This document shows, one piece after another, positions 5,943-12,592 of a stretch of DNA of 12,592 nucleotides. The notes beneath the pieces are model-generated. The model saw nothing but the letters and a program-made list of their open reading frames with translations. It did no database searches and was not told the origin of the DNA. The DNA comes from Candidatus Eiseniibacteriota bacterium (lineage in GTDB: Bacteria; Arandabacterota; Arandabacteria; JAGLYR01). Location of the stretch: contig JAGLYR010000073.1 of the NCBI GenBank assembly GCA_023132135.1, positions 1-12,592 on the forward strand, read 5' to 3'. A program made the position numbers and the translations under genes. Every line of letters begins with the position of its first letter. Position 1 is the stretch's first letter.

Positions 5943-5969
5943 GCGGCGCCGCTCGGGGTGGCTGCCCGG
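5943..5969 (+). promoter_or_regulatory. GC-rich dyad in the atpE-atpF spacer
   Basis: A 10-nt palindrome GCGGCGCCGC (5943-5952) is followed by a short hairpin CGGG (5954-5957) / CCCG (5965-5968), which a T-G wobble pair extends by one. It ends just before the atpF ribosome binding site. Intercistronic structures here could help set the large c-to-b ratio by stabilising atpE mRNA or slowing atpF translation. This is inference from position; in GC-rich DNA such short stems also arise by chance. Confidence 0.25.
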
Positions 5970-5983
5970 ATGGGAGTTGACCT

Positions 5984-6469
5984 ATGCATCCAGAACTAGG
6001 GCAGATTGTTACCCAGATCATCGGGTTCATTGTGGCCCTGTGGATCCTGAAGCGCTACGCGTGGAAGCCGATGCTGCAGATGTTGGAGGACCGCCGAAGC
6101 GGCATCCGGAAAGAGCTGGATGACACGGCTGCAGATCGGAAACAGGCGGCCGAGACTCTGGCGGGCTACGAGGCAAAACTCAGGAATGTCGCTGCCGAGG
6201 GCAGGGCCAGGATCCAGGAGGCAGTGCGGGAAGGCCAGGGGGTTGCGGCCGAGATCAAGGAATCGGCCCGGAAGGAGGCCCATACATTCCTGGAGCGAGC
6301 GCAGGAGGAGATTGAGCGCGAGAAGGACAAGGCCAGAATCGAACTCCGGCGCGATGTGGTGGATCTCAGTATCAGGGCCACCGAGAAACTCCTCCGGGAA
6401 ACCGTGGACGAGGAGCGGAACCGTCGAATGGTGGATGCCTTCATCGATGAGCTCGGGGGGCTTGAATGA
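5984..6469 (+). CDS. atpF: ATP synthase Fo subunit b
   Basis: Subunit b is the peripheral stalk that holds F1 against the stator. The 161-residue protein has one N-terminal membrane helix (about 5-22, QIVTQIIGFIVALWILK), the conserved KPML-like turn (W27-K28-P29) and then a long charged helix to the end, suited to a right-handed coiled coil. Length is normal. GGGAG lies 8 nt before the ATG. The last four bases overlap the atpH ATG (ATGA, 6466-6469). Only one b-type gene is present; a b/b' pair as in cyanobacteria and many alphaproteobacteria is absent, so a b homodimer is expected. Confidence 0.95.
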   Translation: MHPELGQIVTQIIGFIVALWILKRYAWKPMLQMLEDRRSGIRKELDDTAADRKQAAETLAGYEAKLRNVAAEGRARIQEAVREGQGVAAEIKESARKEAHTFLERAQEEIEREKDKARIELRRDVVDLSIRATEKLLRETVDEERNRRMVDAFIDELGGLE

Positions 6470-7029
6470 TCGACGGACTGGTGGGCCGCCGGTACGCCAG
6501 CGCGCTTCTTGCGGCCGCGCTGGAGGGAAACGCGGTCGATCGGGTCGAAAAGGACCTGAACAGCATCAAGGAGATCTGGGAACAGAATCCGGATCTGGGT
6601 CGGCTTCTTGAGAACCCTGACATGCGGTTGGAGGAGAAGCGGCAGTTCCTGGACCGGGTATTCCCCGAGAGCCTGGACGGTCTCGTGCGCCGTTTCCTCG
6701 AGTTCCTGCTGGAGAAAAAGCGGATCGAGTTCCTTGTTTCGGCGGCGCTGGAATTCCACGAACTGGCCAAGGAGATGCGTAACCAGTGCGAGGCTCACGT
6801 GACCTCGATATCGGCTCTGACCGATCCCCAGCGGCAGGGCCTGAGAGAAGCTCTGGCGCGTCTCACAGGGAAGGACGTTCATCTCGTTGAGAAGGTGGAT
6901 CCGGAGGTGATCGGCGGCCTTCGTGTGAGGATGAAGGACCGAGTGATCGATCGCACCGTCCGATCCGAGCTGGTGCAGCTGAGGGAGAACCTGTTGGCGG
7001 CGCGGCTGCTCGGCCGCAGCGCGGGGTAG
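6466..7029 (+). CDS. atpH: ATP synthase F1 subunit delta
   Basis: Subunit delta (OSCP) joins the b stalk to the top of the alpha/beta ring. The 187-residue protein starts with [12 protein letters not shown] (7-18), the usual R-YA-AL opening of the family, followed by the N-terminal helical domain ([19 protein letters not shown] near 48-66), and ends with the conserved C-terminal [18 protein letters not shown] (144-161) and a short helix. Length is typical. It overlaps atpF by 4 bp and is followed by atpA after 19 bp. Confidence 0.95.
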   Translation: MIDGLVGRRYASALLAAALEGNAVDRVEKDLNSIKEIWEQNPDLGRLLENPDMRLEEKRQFLDRVFPESLDGLVRRFLEFLLEKKRIEFLVSAALEFHELAKEMRNQCEAHVTSISALTDPQRQGLREALARLTGKDVHLVEKVDPEVIGGLRVRMKDRVIDRTVRSELVQLRENLLAARLLGRSAG

Positions 7030-7048
7030 GCAATCCAGGGAGAAGGGT

Positions 7049-8578
7049 ATGACCCTTAGACCGGAAGAAGTGAGTTCCGTACTCCAGGCGGAGTTGCAGA
7101 AGTATGAGTCCCGGCTGGAGATGAAGAGTATCGGCAAGGTTCTCCAGGTGGGGGATGGGATCGCCCGGGTGTGGGGTCTGGAAGAAGTGATGATGGCCGA
7201 GCTGGTCAAGTTCCCCGGGGATGTCACCGGAATGGTGCTCAACCTGGAGGAGGACAGCGTCGGTGTGGTCCTCTTCGGTTCGGATGAGAAGATCCGGGAG
7301 GGCGACGAGGTGCGCCGCACGGGCCGGGTGGCCGAGGTGCCGGTGGGCGAGGGAATGCTGGGACGCGTTGTGAACGCTCTGGGCGAGCCTCTGGACGGGA
7401 AGGGTCCAATCCCGACGGAGAAGACCCGCGCACTCGAGGGTCAGGCGCCCAACGTGGTCCAGCGGCAGCCGGTGAAGGAACCCGTTCAGACGGGGATCAA
7501 GGCTATCGATTCCATGATTCCTATCGGCCGGGGCCAGCGGGAGCTCATCATCGGGGACCGTCAGACCGGGAAAACGGCTATTGCGGTCGACACCATCATC
7601 AACCAGAAGGACACAGACCTTTACTGCATCTACGTCGCGATCGGCCAGAAGGAATCGACGGTGGCCCAGGTAGTCAAGTCCCTCGAGGACCATGGAGCCA
7701 TGGAGTACACGACAGTGGTCTCGGCTACGGCCAGCGATCCGGCTCCGTTGCTCTACATCAGCCCCTACTCGGGCTGCGCGTTGGGGGAGGAGCTCCGGGA
7801 CCAGGGGAAACATGTGGTCGTGTTCTACGACGATTTGTCCAAGCACGCGGCTGCATACCGGCAGCTGGCGCTGTTGCTGCGGCGACCCCCGGGACGGGAG
7901 GCGTATCCGGGCGATGTGTTCTACATCCACTCGAGGTTGCTCGAGCGGGCGGCGAAGCTCAACGACGAACTGGGAGGGGGATCGCTCACGGCTCTCCCCA
8001 TTATCGAGACGCAGGCGGGCGACATCTCCACCTACATTCCGACCAATGTCATCTCCATCACCGACGGGCAGATCTTCCTGGTTACGGATCTCTTTTTCTC
8101 GGGAGTGCGCCCGGCCATCAACCCGGGGATTTCCGTCTCCCGGGTCGGCGGGAATGCCCAAACCAAGGCCATGAAGTCGGTGGCAGGCAAGCTCCGTCTG
8201 GACTTGGCCCAGTACCGGGAGCTGGCTGCCTTCGCGCAGTTCGGATCCGATCTGGACAAGGTGACCCAGGCCCAGATCACCCGGGGAGAGCGGATGGTGG
8301 AAGTCCTCAAGCAGGATCAGTATTCGCCCATGCTCCTGGAAGATCAGGTCATGATCATCTTCGCCGGTGTTCAGGGATTCCTGGATGATCTTCCCGCGGA
8401 GTCGGTCCGGGCCTTCGAGGCGGGACTGCTGGAATACGTTGCCAGGGAATACCCGGACCTCAGGCACAAGATTGCCGAGAGCAAGGAACTCTCGGACGAT
8501 TCCGAGGCCAAGCTCAGGGTGGCCATAGAAAGCTACAAGGCCGAGTTCACAAAGGAAAACGGTGCCCACGCTTCGTGA
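7049..8578 (+). CDS. atpA: ATP synthase F1 subunit alpha
   Basis: The non-catalytic nucleotide-binding subunit of the F1 hexamer. Of 509 residues, the beta-barrel domain spans about 25-95 ([16 protein letters not shown] at 29-44). Walker A is GDRQTGKT (169-176), Walker B ends in VVVFYDD (256-262), and the arginine finger R365 lies in ISVSRVGG (361-368, equivalent to E. coli R373). The C-terminal helical domain is complete. The motif [19 protein letters not shown] (147-165) is the standard alpha signature. GGGAG lies 8 nt before the ATG. The 3' end overlaps atpG by 17 bp. Confidence 0.98.
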   Translation: MTLRPEEVSSVLQAELQKYESRLEMKSIGKVLQVGDGIARVWGLEEVMMAELVKFPGDVTGMVLNLEEDSVGVVLFGSDEKIREGDEVRRTGRVAEVPVGEGMLGRVVNALGEPLDGKGPIPTEKTRALEGQAPNVVQRQPVKEPVQTGIKAIDSMIPIGRGQRELIIGDRQTGKTAIAVDTIINQKDTDLYCIYVAIGQKESTVAQVVKSLEDHGAMEYTTVVSATASDPAPLLYISPYSGCALGEELRDQGKHVVVFYDDLSKHAAAYRQLALLLRRPPGREAYPGDVFYIHSRLLERAAKLNDELGGGSLTALPIIETQAGDISTYIPTNVISITDGQIFLVTDLFFSGVRPAINPGISVSRVGGNAQTKAMKSVAGKLRLDLAQYRELAAFAQFGSDLDKVTQAQITRGERMVEVLKQDQYSPMLLEDQVMIIFAGVQGFLDDLPAESVRAFEAGLLEYVAREYPDLRHKIAESKELSDDSEAKLRVAIESYKAEFTKENGAHAS

Positions 8579-9419
8579 CATCCGGAGGCGGATCCGTTCC
8601 GTCGAGAGTACGCAAAAGATCACCCGGGCCATGCAAATGGTGGCGGCGGCGAAGTTCAACCGCGCCCAGGCGGATGTCCAGACGCTGCGGCCCTTTGCCG
8701 AAGGGATGGAGGCGTTGCTGGGTCACTTCCTCCGATGCGGGGAGCCGGCCGACCATCCTCTCCTGGCGCGGGAGGAGATACGAAAACGCGCGCTCGTGGT
8801 TGTCTCGTCGGATCGGGGTTTGTGCGGGGCGTATAACTCCAGCATCTTCCGCGCTGCGGAAAAGGAGATCAGGGAAGCGGAGGACCCCGAGGGTGTGGGT
8901 GTAATTGCTCTCGGCCGGCGGGTCTCCGATTTCCTCCGCAGGCGCTCACACAAGATCCTGTTCGACTTCGAGATGCTGGGAGATCGTCTCTCAACGACCG
9001 GGGCGCGGGAGATTGCATTGCATCTCCAGCACATGTATGCGACGGGAGAGGTGGACCAGGTAGACGTCCTCTACACCCGCTTCATCAGCACGATGAGCCG
9101 GGAGGTGGTTGTGAAACCGGTGTTGGGCATCCGGCTCGACACGGAAGAAGCCGAGGGGGGAGCGCCGTACATTCTGGAGCCTCCGGGGGAGCAACTCCTG
9201 GGCGATCTCCTGCCGAGGGTTCTCTTCACACGGGTGGTGGCGGTCCTGGCGGAGGTGTTCGCCTCCGAGCACAGCGCCAGGATGACAGCCATGAGATTGG
9301 CCACGGACAACGCGACAGAGCTTCTTGACGAGCTGACGCTGGTCCGAAACCGGATGCGGCAGGCTGCAATCACCAGGGAGCTGGCGGATATCGTCGGATC
9401 TGCGGAGGCGATGGCGTGA
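8562..9419 (+). CDS. atpG: ATP synthase F1 subunit gamma
   Basis: Gamma is the central rotating shaft. The 285-residue protein has the conserved N-terminal helix ([20 protein letters not shown], 4-23, then [13 protein letters not shown]), the central Rossmann-like part beginning [10 protein letters not shown] (83-92), and the C-terminal helix with [15 protein letters not shown] and [16 protein letters not shown], which enters the alpha/beta ring. The start is a GTG at 8562, inside the end of atpA (17-bp overlap), with AAAGGA 5 nt upstream; it gives the family's usual N-terminus. Translation is therefore probably coupled to atpA. Confidence 0.97.
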   Translation: MPTLRDIRRRIRSVESTQKITRAMQMVAAAKFNRAQADVQTLRPFAEGMEALLGHFLRCGEPADHPLLAREEIRKRALVVVSSDRGLCGAYNSSIFRAAEKEIREAEDPEGVGVIALGRRVSDFLRRRSHKILFDFEMLGDRLSTTGAREIALHLQHMYATGEVDQVDVLYTRFISTMSREVVVKPVLGIRLDTEEAEGGAPYILEPPGEQLLGDLLPRVLFTRVVAVLAEVFASEHSARMTAMRLATDNATELLDELTLVRNRMRQAAITRELADIVGSAEAMA

Positions 9420-9452
9420 CAGGCAGACATCAGCCATGAAGCGAGAGGTTGA

Positions 9453-10865
<1,413 letters not shown>

Positions 10866-10884
10866 AGAAGGCGGAGAGAACCTG

Positions 10885-11301
10885 TTGGCAACCACATTCC
10901 ACACGAGAATTCTGACGGCAGAGGGCGAGATCTTCGAGGGCGCTACCACCTCGCTGATAGCGCGCAGCCGGGATGGATACTTCGGTATCCTGGCCAACCA
11001 TGCGCCCATGATAGCTTCCCTTGTGCCGGGGAAGCTGGTTCTCAAGGACGGGAATGGGAAAGAGAGCGTCTTCTGCATGAGCGGGGGGCTGCTGGAGGTC
11101 AGGGACAACGAACTCAGGATTCTCGCGGACTCGGCCGAGCTTCCCGGCGACATCGACTACGACCGGGCGTGCCGGGCTGAGGAAAGAGCCCGCGAGAGAC
11201 TCGGTGGCAGGGGCCAGGGCGTGGATCTGGACCGTGCGCTTCTGGCGCTCCTGAGAGCTATCAACCGGAAGAAGACTACGGAGGAGTATCGCCACGTCTA
11301 G
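10885..11301 (+). CDS. atpC: ATP synthase F1 subunit epsilon
   Basis: Epsilon sits at the foot of gamma and regulates the enzyme. The 138-residue protein has the N-terminal beta-sandwich (FHTRILTAEGEIFEG, 5-19; GYFGILANHAPMIASLVPG, 31-49) and a full C-terminal two-helix domain from about 90 (DYDRACRAEERARERL), the part that can extend and inhibit ATP hydrolysis. The start is a TTG at 10885, preceded by GGAGAG; no in-frame ATG gives a sensible N-terminus. It is the last atp gene and is 25 bp from the GTG used for ispG, so ispG may be read by the same transcript. Confidence 0.94.
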   Translation: MATTFHTRILTAEGEIFEGATTSLIARSRDGYFGILANHAPMIASLVPGKLVLKDGNGKESVFCMSGGLLEVRDNELRILADSAELPGDIDYDRACRAEERARERLGGRGQGVDLDRALLALLRAINRKKTTEEYRHV

Positions 11302-11326
11302 TCAGGAGAGACCAAAAACCCGCCCG

Positions 11327-12394
11327 GTGAAGGTGGGGAATGTAACTGTCGGCGGGGATGCGCTGGTGGTAGTGGAATCCATGACCAAGACCGCCACCTC
11401 CGAAATCGATGAAACCGTCGAACAGCTCCATCGTATGGCCGAGGCCGGTTGTGAGCTTGCGAGAGTCGCCATCCCGGACAGGGATGCGGTTTCCTGTTTC
11501 GGGAAGGTCCGCAGCCGTTCTCCCATCCCGCTTGTTGCCGATATTCACTTCGATTACCGGCTGGCCCTGGCCGTGCTCGAGGAGGGTGCGGACGGGATCC
11601 GCATCAATCCCGGGAATCTGGGGGGGAAGGTCCCGCTGGAGCGGGTTGCCAAGGCGGTTCTGGAGAGGAAGGTCTCCCTCCGTGTCGGCGTCAACGCCGG
11701 ATCTCTCGAGACAACCGTGTACGTGAAACACGGGGGTGCCACCCCGCTGGCCCTGGCGAAATCGGCTATCGTCTACGTCCGATGGCTGGAGGAGTTCGGG
11801 GTCGAGAACATGATCCTGTCGGCCAAGTCCAACAGCGTGCCTGTAACCATTGAGGCGTACCGGATACTCTCCCGGGTCTCGGACTATCCTCTTCACATCG
11901 GCATAACCGAAGCAGGCCTTGCTACCGCGGGCATTGTGAAATCCGCCGTCGGCCTGGGGATTCTCCTTCACGAAGGCATTGGGGACTGCCTGCGCGTGTC
12001 CCTCACGGGTCCGCCGGAAGAGGAGGTGCGGGTCGGCTACGAGATCCTGAAGTCTCTCCACCTGAGGGAGAAGGGCCCCATCTTTGTATCGTGTCCTACT
12101 TGCGCACGCTGCCGGGTGGATCTCCATGCTATTGCCGAGAAGGTCTACCGGGCTATCCAGGACATCGACCAGCCCATCACCGTCGCCGTCATGGGCTGTG
12201 AGGTCAACGGCCCGGGCGAAGCCCGCGAAGCCGATGTGGGGTTGGCGTGTGGGCAGAAGAGCGGTCTCATCTTCCGCAAGGGAGAAGTCGTGCGGAAGGT
12301 GAAACATGACGAGATGGTGGAGGTGCTGCTGGCCGAGGTCAGAAGCCTGGTGAGAAATATAGGCCAGGGAAGAGACGTAAATGGTAAATCGTAA
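11327..12394 (+). CDS. ispG: (E)-4-hydroxy-3-methylbut-2-enyl-diphosphate synthase IspG (GcpE)
   Basis: IspG is a cytoplasmic 4Fe-4S enzyme of the MEP pathway; it converts MEcPP to HMBPP for isoprenoid synthesis. The sequence shows VGGDALVVVESMTKT (8-22), PLVADIHFDYRLAL (68-81), RINPGN (92-97), RVGVNAGSLE (119-128), HIGITEAG (190-197), and the cluster ligands C256 and C259 (SCPTC), C291 (MGCEVNGPGE) and E298, matching E. coli C270, C273, C305 and E312. This is the short bacterial form. Its start is unclear: GTG 11327 is the first usual start codon after an in-frame stop at 11252, yet the codons just before it read RPKTRP, which with VKVGN continues the family's N-terminus. The last five residues (VNGKS) and the TAA come from a GTAAATN heptamer repeat. 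Confidence 0.95.
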   Translation: MKVGNVTVGGDALVVVESMTKTATSEIDETVEQLHRMAEAGCELARVAIPDRDAVSCFGKVRSRSPIPLVADIHFDYRLALAVLEEGADGIRINPGNLGGKVPLERVAKAVLERKVSLRVGVNAGSLETTVYVKHGGATPLALAKSAIVYVRWLEEFGVENMILSAKSNSVPVTIEAYRILSRVSDYPLHIGITEAGLATAGIVKSAVGLGILLHEGIGDCLRVSLTGPPEEEVRVGYEILKSLHLREKGPIFVSCPTCARCRVDLHAIAEKVYRAIQDIDQPITVAVMGCEVNGPGEAREADVGLACGQKSGLIFRKGEVVRKVKHDEMVEVLLAEVRSLVRNIGQGRDVNGKS

Positions 12395-12476
12395 ATGGGT
12401 GGTGGCGGTGGAGGCAAGGAACCAGGGGGCTATTCCAACGCAGTTCTCCGAGCGCCATTTACCATTTACAATTTAC
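12377..12476. repeat. GTAAATN heptamer repeats in inverted orientation
   Basis: Bases 12377-12398 are three tandem heptamers (GTAAATG, GTAAATC, GTAAATG) plus G. Bases 12455-12476 are the reverse complement of the same type of run (GTAAATT, GTAAATG, GTAAATG, G). The arms match at 20 of 22 positions and flank 56 bp of GC-rich DNA. The A/T-rich heptamers stand out against the surroundings. The left arm overlaps the last codons and the stop of ispG. The inverted arms could form a long stem behind ispG, but without a T run I do not call it a terminator. Confidence 0.75.
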
Positions 12477-12592
12477 CGGTGTTGGCATCCAGCATCTAGC
12501 CCGCATTTCTCACCAGCCATCTGCTGCGGCGTTGTATCTACCTGCACTCACTTCGTCATACTCGTTTGGCGATCCTCGACGTACCTTTCGGT
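12395..12592. other. Non-coding, repeat-rich right end
   Basis: I see no gene in the last 198 bases. After ispG come the inverted heptamer repeats, a short minus-strand heptamer-like run (GATGCTG, GATGCCA; 12484-12497), and a stretch from CTAG at 12496 to the end that looks like one half of a palindromic repeat. No convincing tRNA is present. Confidence 0.6.
12496..12592. repeat. Possible half of a palindromic dispersed repeat cut by the window edge
   Basis: The stretch starts CTAGCCCGCATTTCTCACC and ends in GACGTACCTTTCGGT, where TACC-TTTC-GGT(A) looks like the centre of a palindrome whose second arm lies beyond base 12592. Its general form resembles dispersed intergenic repeats I recall from GC-rich environmental genomes; that is memory, not a search. 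It cannot be confirmed within this window. Confidence 0.3.

Noticed and set aside
6863-8659. Long minus-strand open frame (598 residues) opposite atpA
   Set aside because: Antisense to the strongly conserved alpha subunit, with no recognisable domain; codon-bias artefact.
12399-12454. tRNA-like look on the minus strand (TGG-TGG-CGG-TGG-AGG near a GGAACC)
   Set aside because: The T-loop consensus GGTTCRANNC is broken and no cloverleaf with an anticodon arm can be drawn.

Overview
The window is a GC-rich bacterial chromosomal segment of mostly housekeeping genes, probably from an uncultured lineage. It holds a complete eight-gene F1Fo ATP synthase operon in the canonical order (atpB-E-F-H-A-G-D-C), with one b subunit gene and no b' gene. 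Two small accessory genes (atpZ, atpI) precede it and ispG follows it. This order is common to many phyla, so I do not assign a taxon; a member of the FCB group or a similar candidate phylum is only a guess.

Layout. Bases 1-379 are non-coding as far as I can see, with a 26-bp inverted repeat and a weak promoter. Bases 380-2663 (+) carry a NodU/CmcH/SxtI-type carbamoyltransferase and an SxtJ-type membrane protein. Bases 2673-3884 (-) carry thiL (thiamine-monophosphate kinase) followed by a 52-residue DUF5989-type membrane protein. This small gene belongs by family to the carbamoyltransferase/SxtJ module but lies convergent to it, behind thiL. A perfect 10-bp hairpin spans both convergent stop codons. 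About 217 bp of divergent promoter DNA separates thiL from the ATP synthase operon. Bases 4102-11301 (+) hold atpZ-atpI-atpB-atpE-atpF-atpH-atpA-atpG-atpD-atpC, tightly packed with several overlaps. ispG follows after 25 bp. The final 198 bases are non-coding and repeat-rich: a GTAAATN heptamer repeat runs into the end of ispG, and what looks like half of a palindromic repeat is cut by the window edge.

How the genes work together. The atp genes encode one rotary ATP synthase; the ion-site residues of subunit c predict proton coupling. IspG (an Fe-S enzyme of the MEP isoprenoid pathway) is probably co-transcribed by read-through. ThiL makes thiamine diphosphate. The carbamoyltransferase, SxtJ-type and DUF5989-type proteins form a conserved but functionally undefined trio, comparable to sxtI-sxtJ-sxtK of cyanobacterial saxitoxin clusters. 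No saxitoxin biosynthesis genes are present, so a general carbamoylation role at the membrane is the better inference.

The most interesting points are the split carbamoyltransferase module with its easily missed 52-residue partner, the heptamer repeat that supplies the C-terminus of IspG, and the IspG N-terminus, where homology extends upstream of the first usable start codon.
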